Origin: Achromobacter piechaudii NBRC 102461
Lineage (GTDB): Bacteria; Pseudomonadota; Gammaproteobacteria; Burkholderiales; Burkholderiaceae_B
Assembly (NCBI RefSeq): GCF_001571245.1
Contig: NZ_BCTK01000015.1
Span: forward strand, 213,242 to 277,241
DNA: 64,000 bases
Direction of reading: 5' to 3'
Below are positions 54,604-63,600 of the stretch, piece after piece. The first letter of the stretch is position 1; each line of letters starts with the position of its first letter. A program made the translations under genes and the position numbers. Below the pieces are notes generated by a model. It had not been told where the DNA came from. It saw only the letters and a list, made by a program, of their open reading frames with translations, and ran no database searches.

Positions 54604-56106
54604 ATGGCTTCGTTTTTGATCAAACGCACGACTTCGCTTCTCGCATTGGCATTTGTTCCCGCCGCGTTCGCCCAGACCACCCCTCCCGCCGCGCCCGCCC
54701 CGGTTGCGTCGATGGTGACCCTGAATCAGGTGGTCGAGCAGACCCTTCTGAGCAACCCGGAAATCCAAGCCAAATACCATGACTTCCAGGCATCGCTGGA
54801 AGGCCAGGCCGTGGCTCGCGCCGCGTTCTTTCCGCAACTGAACGCCCAAGGCTACGTGGGTCGGGAATACCGCAACAACGTCCCTGGCGTGGGTTCGCAG
54901 CGCTGGAACCGCCCGGGCTACAACTTCGAATTGCGCCAGCTGATTTTTGACGGCTTCCGCACCAGCAACGACGTCAAGCAGGCCGGCTTCGACAAGCTGG
55001 CCCGCTTCTATGACGTGCTGGCCACCAGCGACAGCACGGCATTCGCCGCGGTACAGGCTTACATCGACCTGCAACGCTATCGCGACATGGAATTGCTGGC
55101 CCGCCAGAATTACTCGCTGCACGAAGAAACGCTCAAGCAGATCGGCGAACGCACGGAATCCGGCGTGGGACGCCGGGTGGACCTGGAACAGGCCGGCGGC
55201 CGTCTGTCGCTGGCGCAGACCAATCTGATGACCGAAACCGCAAACCTGCTGGACGTGCAGCAACGCTTTCAACGCGTGACCGGTGCTTTCCCGCCCGAAG
55301 CCATGCAGCCGCCGCCCGACATCGCCGCCAAATTGCCGGTCAAGCCGGGCGATTTCAATGAGTCGCTGCGCCGCAACCCCAGCTTCCTGTCCAAGCAGGC
55401 CGGACTGCAAGCCGCGCAGGCAGGAGTCTCCTCGTCCAAGGGCGCGTTTTCGCCCAAGTTTGAGTTCGTGGCGTCCTCGGGCCGGGACCAGAATGACCCC
55501 ACGCCCCAAACGCGCGACATCCAGAGCTCCAGCGTCCAGGTCGTGATGAGCTATAACCTGTACCGCGGCGGCGCGGACTCGGCGCGCGTGCGCCAGACGG
55601 CCGCGCAATCCTATGCCGCGCGCGACATCCGCGACTACACCTGCCGCAATGTGCAGCAGGACCTGGCCGTGGCATGGAACAACATCACCAGCCTGAGCCA
55701 GAAGCTGCCCTTCCTGCGTGACCACGAAGTGGCCACCGCCAAGGTACGTGATGCCTATCGCCAACAGTTCCAGATTGGCCAGCGCTCGTTGCTTGACTTG
55801 CTGGACACCGAAAACGAACTTTTTGAATCGCGTCGCGCATTGACCAACGGCATGTATGACCTCAAGCTTGCGCAGTATCGCTGGCTGGCGCTGTCTCATG
55901 CACTGTTGCCGGCGCTGTCGCTGCAACCCGCGCGCAACGAGATGCCCGAGGAAAACGGCAAACTGGAGGTAACCGACGAAGTGATCAAGCTTTGTAATTC
56001 GACGGTCCCCGATTCTGCCCGCCTGGCTCCCGTGCGCGTTCAATACAACGAAGGCACGCTGCCGCCCACGCTCGTGCCGATGAACGCACCCAACGCCAAG
56101 CCTTGA
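54604..56106 (+). CDS. lapE: TolC-family outer-membrane channel (LapE type)
   Basis: The 500-residue protein has a signal peptide (MASFLIKRTTSLLALAFVPA, cleavage near AFAQ). Two TolC repeats of long helices and beta strands follow: about 45-245 (VVEQTLLSNPEIQAKYHDFQ, FDGFRTSNDV) and 265-440 (LRRNPSFLSKQAGLQAAQAG, YNLYRGGADSARVRQTA, FQIGQRSLLDLLDTENELFE). It should form the outer-membrane duct of the type I secretion system encoded next. ATG 54604 was chosen because it starts a proper signal; 54544 would add 20 polar residues. Confidence 0.9.
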   Translation: MASFLIKRTTSLLALAFVPAAFAQTTPPAAPAPVASMVTLNQVVEQTLLSNPEIQAKYHDFQASLEGQAVARAAFFPQLNAQGYVGREYRNNVPGVGSQRWNRPGYNFELRQLIFDGFRTSNDVKQAGFDKLARFYDVLATSDSTAFAAVQAYIDLQRYRDMELLARQNYSLHEETLKQIGERTESGVGRRVDLEQAGGRLSLAQTNLMTETANLLDVQQRFQRVTGAFPPEAMQPPPDIAAKLPVKPGDFNESLRRNPSFLSKQAGLQAAQAGVSSSKGAFSPKFEFVASSGRDQNDPTPQTRDIQSSSVQVVMSYNLYRGGADSARVRQTAAQSYAARDIRDYTCRNVQQDLAVAWNNITSLSQKLPFLRDHEVATAKVRDAYRQQFQIGQRSLLDLLDTENELFESRRALTNGMYDLKLAQYRWLALSHALLPALSLQPARNEMPEENGKLEVTDEVIKLCNSTVPDSARLAPVRVQYNEGTLPPTLVPMNAPNAKP

Positions 56107-56129
56107 GGCGGTGTGCGCAAGGAGGCCAT

Positions 56130-56342
56130 ATGACCCCCCAGGGCAACGAATTTTCGCAACTGGACGCGGACTTTGTCCGCGTTCTGGAAGACCTGATCGA
56201 CGCCTTGATCGCCAATGGCACCTTGCGCATGACGGACCTGCCTATCCAGGCACAGCAAAAGCTTTCCCAGCGCAAGCAGCAACGCGCGCGCCTCTCGGAA
56301 CACCTCGACCTCTTGGATGACGAAGATGGACAAGTTATCTGA
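56130..56342 (+). CDS. Small protein in the Lap secretion locus, 70 aa
   Basis: A GGAGG ribosome site precedes ATG 56130. The protein is acidic and helical (EFSQLDADFVRVLEDLIDAL, then a Gln/Arg-rich helix QQKLSQRKQQRARL and an acidic end LDLLDDEDG), with no signal or membrane segment. It overlaps the start of the ABC exporter gene by 17 bp, so translation is probably coupled. I do not know its function. Its position suggests a role in secretion or in regulating it. Confidence 0.7.
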   Translation: MTPQGNEFSQLDADFVRVLEDLIDALIANGTLRMTDLPIQAQQKLSQRKQQRARLSEHLDLLDDEDGQVI

Positions 56343-58491
56343 AAAGGCGGCGCGTGAATGGCGCGCCGACGCCCGGGCCGCGCATGACGATCCCCTGCTG
56401 GACTGCCTGGTCGAGATCACCCGCCTGCACGGCGTGACCGCCACGGCGCAGGCGCTGTCCGCCGGCCTGCCGCTGGAAGAGCACCGCCTGACCCCTGCCC
56501 TGCTTCCCCGTGCCGCCGCGCGCGCGCAGCTTTCCGCAAGAGTCGTCAAACGCACGCTGGACAGCATTTCCCAAGACCTGTTGCCCGCGATTCTGCTGCT
56601 GCAAGGCGAGCGCGCATGCCTGCTGCTGAAAAAAGAAGACGGCAAGTATGTGGTCAGCCATCCCGAGCTTGGCGGCAGTTCTGTCGAGATGACGCCCGAA
56701 GCGCTGGCCGCGCAATACACCGGCCTGGTGTGCTTCGTGCGGCCGCAATTCCGCTTTGATGCGCGTTCCCCGGAAGTGGCCAAGGTGCGCGAGCGCCATT
56801 GGTTCTGGGCCGCCATCATGGAAAACCGTCGTCTGTACCGCGACGCCCTGATCGCCGCGCTGCTGATCAACATCTTCGCGATGGCGATGCCGCTGTTCAC
56901 CATGAACGTGTATGACCGCGTGGTGCCCAACAACGCCGTCGAAACGCTGTGGGTGCTGGCTATCGGCATCACCCTGGTGGTGATTTTCAACATGGTGCTA
57001 TCGACCGCCCGTTCACATGTGGTTGATAGTGCAAGCAAGCGCGTGGACGTGCGGCTGTCCGCGCAGATCATGGAACGCGTGCTGGATCTGCGGCTGGAGG
57101 GGCGGCCGGTGTCGGTGGGCTCGTTCGCGGCCAACCTGCGCTCGTTCGAATCCATTCGGGATTTCATCGCCTCGGCCACCATCACGACGCTGGTCGACCT
57201 GCCGTTCATCCTGCTGTTCCTGGCCGCGCTGGCCTGGATTTCGCCCTGGATGATCCTGCCGCCGCTGGTCGCGATCGTCCTGATCCTGCTGGTGTCGCTG
57301 GCTGCGCAGGCGCGCATGGAAGCCCTGACGATGGCCAGCTTTCAGGCCAGCTCGCAACGCAACGCCACTCTCGTGGAAGCGTTGACCGGCCTGGAGGCCG
57401 TCAAGACGCTGAACGCGCAAGGCTCGGTCCAGCGCAACTGGGAACGCGCCACCGAATTCATCGCGCAGACCGGTGGCAAGCTCAAACTGATTTCGTCGAC
57501 TACCGTCGGCTTCGTGCAAGCCATCCAGCAACTGGTGTCGATCGCCGTCGTCATCATCGGCGTGTATCAGGCCCAGGAATCGGCGATGTCCATGGGCGGC
57601 ATCATCGCGGCGTCCATGATCGCCAGCCGCTGCCTTGCGCCGCTGGGCCAGGTGGCCGGGCTGCTGATGCAATACCAGAACGCCCGCACGTCGCTAGGGT
57701 CGATCGACAACTATATGAAGCTGCCGATCGAGCGCCCCGCCGAAGCCGAGTTCCTGCATCGCCCGGTCTTTCACGGCGGCCTGGAATTCCGCGACGTCAC
57801 GTTCGCCTACCCCGGCAGCACGCAGCCGGTGCTCAAGAAGGTCTCGTTCAAGCTCAAGCCGGGTGAAAAGGTCGGCATCATCGGCCGCATCGGTTCGGGC
57901 AAGACCACGCTGGAAAAACTTGCGTTGGCGCTGTACCAGCCCACTGAAGGCGCCGTGCTGCTCGATGGCGTGGACGTGCGCCAGATCGACCCCGCCGACG
58001 TGCGCCGCGCCATCGGCCATGTGCCGCAAGACCCGACGCTGTTCTACGGCAGCCTGAAACACAACCTGGCCATGGGCGCGCCCTACGCCGACGACGCCAG
58101 CATCCTGGCCGCCGCCAACCTGGCCGGCGTCACCGACTTCGCCAACCTGCATCCCAATGGTTTCGACATGGTGATCGGCGAGCGCGGTGAATCGCTGTCC
58201 GGAGGCCAACGCCAGTCGGTCGCGGTGGCCCGCGCCCTGATCAACGACCCGCCCATCCTGTTGCTGGACGAACCCAGCAGCAATATGGACCACCAGAGCG
58301 AAGCGCAATTGCGCAAGCGGCTGGGCGAGGCCAGCGCGACCAAGACGATCCTGCTGGTCACCCACCGCACCGCGCTGCTGGATCTGGTGGACCGCCTGAT
58401 CGTGATCGATAACGGTCATATCGTCGCGGACGGCCCCAAGGAGCAAGTTGTCGAAGCACTGCGTCAAGGACGCGTTGGACGCGGGAGTTAA
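56326..58491 (+). CDS. lapB: Type I secretion ABC exporter (LapB type)
   Basis: The 721-residue protein has an N-terminal C39-peptidase-like domain (about 1-140; no catalytic Cys is visible at the expected place). The exporter membrane domain follows (about 155-430, with LIAALLINIFAMAMPLFTMN and YDRVVPNNAVETLWVLAIG). The ATPase domain (about 480-715) has Walker A GRIGSGKTT, signature LSGGQRQSVAVARAL and Walker B ILLLDEPSS. It should drive secretion of the giant adhesin. ATG 56326 is preferred; 56317 is also possible. Confidence 0.93.
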   Translation: MDKLSEKAAREWRADARAAHDDPLLDCLVEITRLHGVTATAQALSAGLPLEEHRLTPALLPRAAARAQLSARVVKRTLDSISQDLLPAILLLQGERACLLLKKEDGKYVVSHPELGGSSVEMTPEALAAQYTGLVCFVRPQFRFDARSPEVAKVRERHWFWAAIMENRRLYRDALIAALLINIFAMAMPLFTMNVYDRVVPNNAVETLWVLAIGITLVVIFNMVLSTARSHVVDSASKRVDVRLSAQIMERVLDLRLEGRPVSVGSFAANLRSFESIRDFIASATITTLVDLPFILLFLAALAWISPWMILPPLVAIVLILLVSLAAQARMEALTMASFQASSQRNATLVEALTGLEAVKTLNAQGSVQRNWERATEFIAQTGGKLKLISSTTVGFVQAIQQLVSIAVVIIGVYQAQESAMSMGGIIAASMIASRCLAPLGQVAGLLMQYQNARTSLGSIDNYMKLPIERPAEAEFLHRPVFHGGLEFRDVTFAYPGSTQPVLKKVSFKLKPGEKVGIIGRIGSGKTTLEKLALALYQPTEGAVLLDGVDVRQIDPADVRRAIGHVPQDPTLFYGSLKHNLAMGAPYADDASILAAANLAGVTDFANLHPNGFDMVIGERGESLSGGQRQSVAVARALINDPPILLLDEPSSNMDHQSEAQLRKRLGEASATKTILLVTHRTALLDLVDRLIVIDNGHIVADGPKEQVVEALRQGRVGRGS

Positions 58492-58498
58492 GGGCGCC

Positions 58499-59920
58499 AT
58501 GCAGAAAAATCCTGGAGAGACCCGCAACGGCTTGTTCGGCGGCCTGTGGCGCAAGTTGCGCAACGTCTTCGTATTCTTCTTTGACCGGCTGCTGGACGGC
58601 GCCGAAAAGGGCAAGCAGGAAAAGCGCTCGGACTATGTCGGCAATGCCGAATGGGTGATCCAAGAGTCGCAAGCCCGCAGCTCGCGCGTGCTGCTTTGGG
58701 TCGCATTGCTGGCGACCTTCCTGCTGCTGATCTGGGCAGCCACCGGCAGCATCGACGAAGTGGTCCGCGGCGAAGGCAAGGTCGTGCCCTCTCGGCAGGT
58801 GCAGATCATCCAGAGCCTGGATGGCGGCATCGTCGAGGAAATCCTGGTCCGTCCCGGCCAGGAGGTAGAGGCCGGCCAGACCCTGCTCAAGATCGATTCC
58901 ACGCGTTTCGCGTCCTCGCTCGGCGAGAACAACGCGGAATACCTGTCCTTGCTGGCCAAGTCCGCGCGTCTGCAAGCATTGGCGACCGGCGAGCCCTTCG
59001 TGGCGCCGGAAGAAGTGCTCAAACAAGCGCCCGGCCTGGTTGAAATGGAACGCAACGCCTGGCAGGCGCGCAACACCGAGCTGAACGCCACCATCAACGT
59101 GGCGCGCGAACAGCTCAAGCAACGCCAGGAAGATTTGCGCGAAACCATCGCCAAGCGCGATCAGGCGTCCGCCAGCTGCGGCCTGACTTCGCGGGAATTG
59201 CAGGTCACCCGGCCGCTGCTCAAGAGCGGCGCGGTCTCTGAAGTGGACTTGTTGCGCCTGCAACGCGACGTGGCGCGGTACTGCGGCGAACAGAAAGGCG
59301 CGGAAGCGCAGATCGACCGCTTCCAGGCCTCGATCAAGGAAGCGCAAAGCAAGCTTGAGGAATCCGAGCTCAACATTCGCAACCAGGCCCGCAGCGAACT
59401 GTCGGAAACCAACACCAAGCTGTCCACCCTGCGCCAAGGCAAGCTGGCCCTGGCCGACCGCGTGAAGCTGGCCGAAGTGCGCGCGCCGCTGGCCGGCACC
59501 ATCAAGACGCTGTTCAACAACACCGTCGGCGGCGTGGTGCAGCCGGGCAAAGACATCATCGAGATCGTGCCCAAGGACGACACCCTGCTGCTGGAAGTCC
59601 GTATCCAGCCGCGCGACATCGGCTTCCTGCACGCGGACCAGAAGGCGGAAGTGAAGTTCACCGCCTACGACTTCTCCATCTACGGCGGCCTGGAAGGCAA
59701 GGTCGAGCAGATCGGCGCGGACACGGTCACCGACGAGAAAGGCAATTCCTATTACGTGGTGCGGGTCCGCACGGACCGCAGCACCGTGGGCGACAAGCTA
59801 TTGCCCATCATCCCCGGGATGGTGGCCGAGGTTCATATCCTGACGGGTAAACGCACCGTGTTGCAGTACCTGCTCAAGCCGATTCTGCGTGCCAAGGCGA
59901 ACGCCTTCACCGAACGTTAA
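58499..59920 (+). CDS. lapC: HlyD-type membrane-fusion protein (LapC type)
   Basis: The 473-residue adaptor has one membrane helix (about 65-85, VLLWVALLATFLLLIWAATG) after a cytoplasmic N-terminus. The lipoyl-like half VRGEGKVVPSRQVQIIQSLD follows, then a long coiled coil (about 165-325), the second lipoyl half VRAPLAGTIKTLFNNTVGGV and a beta-rich end. It bridges the ABC exporter and the TolC-like channel. It starts eight bases after the exporter stop. Confidence 0.93.
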   Translation: MQKNPGETRNGLFGGLWRKLRNVFVFFFDRLLDGAEKGKQEKRSDYVGNAEWVIQESQARSSRVLLWVALLATFLLLIWAATGSIDEVVRGEGKVVPSRQVQIIQSLDGGIVEEILVRPGQEVEAGQTLLKIDSTRFASSLGENNAEYLSLLAKSARLQALATGEPFVAPEEVLKQAPGLVEMERNAWQARNTELNATINVAREQLKQRQEDLRETIAKRDQASASCGLTSRELQVTRPLLKSGAVSEVDLLRLQRDVARYCGEQKGAEAQIDRFQASIKEAQSKLEESELNIRNQARSELSETNTKLSTLRQGKLALADRVKLAEVRAPLAGTIKTLFNNTVGGVVQPGKDIIEIVPKDDTLLLEVRIQPRDIGFLHADQKAEVKFTAYDFSIYGGLEGKVEQIGADTVTDEKGNSYYVVRVRTDRSTVGDKLLPIIPGMVAEVHILTGKRTVLQYLLKPILRAKANAFTER

Positions 59921-59939
59921 AGGAGAGCTGGAAGGCTTT

Positions 59940-60596
59940 ATGAAACCTGTTCCCGTCTTGTTGATTACGCACGACGACCTGCTCTGGCAACACTGGCGCG
60001 CGCTGGATTCCACGCGCTGGCTGGCTGCCCGCGGGCGCGGACTGGCTGACCTGCAACGCTGGCGCGAGCAGGGCCGTATCCTGGCTGTGCTGGATACGGA
60101 TCTGCCTCGCTTGCCGTCCTGGCAGGATCCCATGTGGGGCCCGGCCTTGGCTGGCCTGCACCTGGTGGTCGCCAGCCCCAGCCCCAATGACGAACAGGGT
60201 ACGCAAGCCCTGGGCGCGGGGGCTCACGGCTACTGCCACAGCTACGCGCCTGCAGCCGCCTTGTCGCAAGCCCTGGAAGTGGTTCTCTCCGGCGGGATCT
60301 GGATGGGCCGCTCGCTAGTGGCGCGGCTACTGAAGCTGGTGACCGAACGCGCCCAGGATTCCCATAGCTGGGACAACGGGGTACTGACCGAGCGGGAAAT
60401 AACCGTCGCGCGGTACGCCGCCAGCGGTCAGGCCAACGCGCAGATTGCCGAGGCTCTTGGCATTACCGAACGCACGGTCAAGGCCCACCTGTCCGCCGTT
60501 TTCGAGAAACTCGGGGTGTCTGACCGCCTCCAACTCGCCCTGCTTGTGCACGGCATTTCGGCGCCGGCCGACTCGCGTAGCAAAATCACTTCCTGA
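59940..60596 (+). CDS. LuxR-type regulator with atypical receiver domain
   Basis: The 218-residue product has a C-terminal LuxR helix-turn-helix (about 145-205: LTEREITVARYAASGQANAQ and LGITERTVKAHLSAVFEKLG). Its N-terminal half has the shape of a response-regulator receiver, with an acidic pair (LLITHDDLLW) and a possible phosphoacceptor in LAVLDTDLPRLP. However, the usual switch Lys is replaced in AHGYCHSYAP, so normal phosphorylation is doubtful. It lies 19 bp after lapC and 84 bp before the adhesin, and probably controls one or both. Confidence 0.85.
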   Translation: MKPVPVLLITHDDLLWQHWRALDSTRWLAARGRGLADLQRWREQGRILAVLDTDLPRLPSWQDPMWGPALAGLHLVVASPSPNDEQGTQALGAGAHGYCHSYAPAAALSQALEVVLSGGIWMGRSLVARLLKLVTERAQDSHSWDNGVLTEREITVARYAASGQANAQIAEALGITERTVKAHLSAVFEKLGVSDRLQLALLVHGISAPADSRSKITS

Positions 60597-60680
60597 TACT
60601 GTCCTTGAGGACAATATCGCGTCCGCGCGGCGCTCTTTAGTATCTGGCCATCTTGGATAACTCCCTGAAACGGAACCCAC

Positions 60681-63600
60681 ATGGCCAACACCTCTCCTGC
60701 AGTCGTCAATGAAATCTCCGGTCGCGCCTGGATACGCAACAGCGACGGCTCACTGACCGAACTGCATCAAGGCAGCAAAGTCCCCGCAGGCAGCGACATC
60801 GTCACTGCCTCGGGCGCCACGGTTTCGCTTCAGGTTGAGAACGGCATGCCGATCGTCATCGGCGAAAGCCGCGAGGTTGCCGTCAATGGCGACATCGCGG
60901 GTCCCTTGGCCGACCCCAGCGAAGCATCGGTAGCGCCGCCCACCGGCACCGACTCCGACCGCCTGCTGGCCGCTCTGCAAGCCGGCCGCGACCCGTTTGA
61001 CGAATTGGACCCCACCGCCGCCATCGTGGCGGGCGGTGGCGATGCCGGCGGCAGCAGCTTCGTGCGCCTGGCCCGCATCCTGGAAACGACCACGCCGCTG
61101 GATCTGGCCTACACCAACCCCGGCCGTGGCGACGACACCCTGCCCCGCGCAGCTGCCGCTGGCGCGACCGGCGACAATGCCGACGCCGCCGTCCCCGCCG
61201 CCACCAACACCGCGCCGTCCGCCCTGAACGACGCCAGCACGGGCGACCAGAACGCCGTCCAGCGCGGCAACCTGCTGACCAACGACAGCGATCCCGATGG
61301 CGATCCCCTGGCCATCGTCTCGGTCAGCGGCCGCCCCATGACCGCGGGCGGCGTCACCGTCACCGGCTCGAACGGCGGCACATTCACCGTCCTGCCCGAC
61401 GGCAGCTACGTCTTCACGCCCGGCACCGGCTTCCAGAACCTGCCGGCCGGCCAGACCGCCACCAGCACGATTTCCTACACGGTCACGGATCCCAGCGGCG
61501 CCACGTCCACCGCCACCGTCGAAGTGACGATCGTCGGCGTGAACGACCCCGCCCAGATCACCCCGGCCAACGCCGGCGATGACGCCGGCACGGTCAAGGA
61601 AGACACCACCTTCACCGCCAATGGCAAGTTGAACGTCACGGACGTGGACGACGGCGAAGCCCGCTTCATCGTGCAGTCCGGCCAGGCCGGCCAACACGGC
61701 ACGTTCTCGATCGACGCCAGCGGCGCGTGGGTCTACAACCTGAACAACAACGATGCCCGCGTGCAAGCGCTGGCCGTCGGCGAAACCCTGACCGAGACGT
61801 TCACCGTCACCACGGCGGACGGCACGACCGGCACGGTCACCGTCACCATCCAGGGCACCAATGACGTCCCGACCCTCAGCGGCCAGGCCGCTGGCGCGGT
61901 AACCGAAGACACGGCGCTGGTCGCCACCGGCAAGCTGGATGTCGCCGACGTCGACACGTCCGACACGCACACCTGGTCGATCAACAACAATGGCGCCGGC
62001 CAATATGGCGCCCTGACCATTGCCGCCGACGGCACCTGGACCTACAACCTGGCCAACGCCAACCCCGCCGTGCAAGCGCTGACTACGGGCCAGTCGCTGA
62101 CCGAGACGTTCACCGTCACGGTCGATGACGGCCACGGCGGCGTGACGACGCAAGCCGTCACGATCACCATCAACGGCACCGACGACATCGCGGTCATCAC
62201 CCCGGGCGTACCGGGCAGCGACAAGGGCGAAGTCGTCGAAGACGACAAGTTGTCGGTAGGCGGCAAGCTGGAAGTCACGGACCCCGACGCCGGCCAGGCC
62301 GTGTTCCAGGTCCAGACCAACACGCCCACCGCCCACGGCGCGTTCTCGATCGACGCCAATGGCAATTGGACCTACAACCTGACCAACAACGACCCGGCCG
62401 TCCAGGGCCTGGGCGCCGGCAAGACCCTGACGGAAACCATCACCGTCACCACCGCTGACGGCACGACCGGCCAGGTCGTGGTCACCATCGTCGGCACCAA
62501 CGACGTTCCCGTGCTGACCGGCAAGGCCGACGGCGCGGTCACCGAAGACGGCAGCCTGGTCGCCACCGGCAAGCTCGACGTCACCGACGTCGACACCACC
62601 GACACGCACACCTGGACCGTCAGCAATGACGGCAAGGGCACGTATGGTTCGTTCTCGGTCGACGGTTCGGGCAACTGGACCTTCAACCTGGACAACGGCA
62701 ACAAGGATGTCCAAGGCCTGAAGTCCGGTGAATCGATCACCGAAACCTTCACCGTCACCGTCGATGACGGCAACGGCGGCGTGGTCTCCAAGGACGTCAC
62801 GGTCACGATTAACGGCACGGATGATGGCGCGGTCATCACGCCGGCTACGCCTGGAAGCGACAAGGGTGAAGTCGTCGAAGACGGCAAGCTGTCGGTGGGC
62901 GGCAAGCTCGACGTCACCGACCCGGATGCCGGCCAAGCCGTATTCCAGGCCCAGACCAACGCAGCCGGCCAGCACGGCACGTTCTCGGTCGACGCCAATG
63001 GCAATTGGACCTACAACCTGACCAACAGCGACCCGGCCGTTCAGGGCCTGGGCGCCGGCAAGACGCTGACGGAGACGTTTACCGTCACCACCGCTGACGG
63101 CACGACCGGCCAGGTCGTCGTCACCATCGTGGGCACCAACGACGTTCCCGTGCTGACCGGCAAGGCCGACGGCGCGGTCACCGAAGACGGCAGCCTGGTC
63201 GCCACCGGCAAGCTCAACGTCGCCGACATCGACACCACCGACACGCACACCTGGACCGTCAACAACGACGGCAAGGGCACGTATGGTTCGTTCTCGGTCG
63301 ACGGTTCGGGTAACTGGACCTACAACCTGGACAACGGCAACAAGGATGTCCAAGGCCTGAAGTCCGGTGAATCGATCACCGAAACCTTCACCGTCACCGT
63401 CGATGACGGCAACGGCGGCGTGGTCTCGAAGGATGTCACCGTCACGATCAACGGTACGGATGATGGCGCGGTTGTTACGCCGTCCAAGCCGGGCGACGAT
63501 GCCGGCTCGGTCAAGGAAGATACGACTTACACCACCGGCGGCAAGCTGGATGTGGTCGATCCGGATGCGGGCGAAGCTTCGTTTAATCAAGTCACCGACA

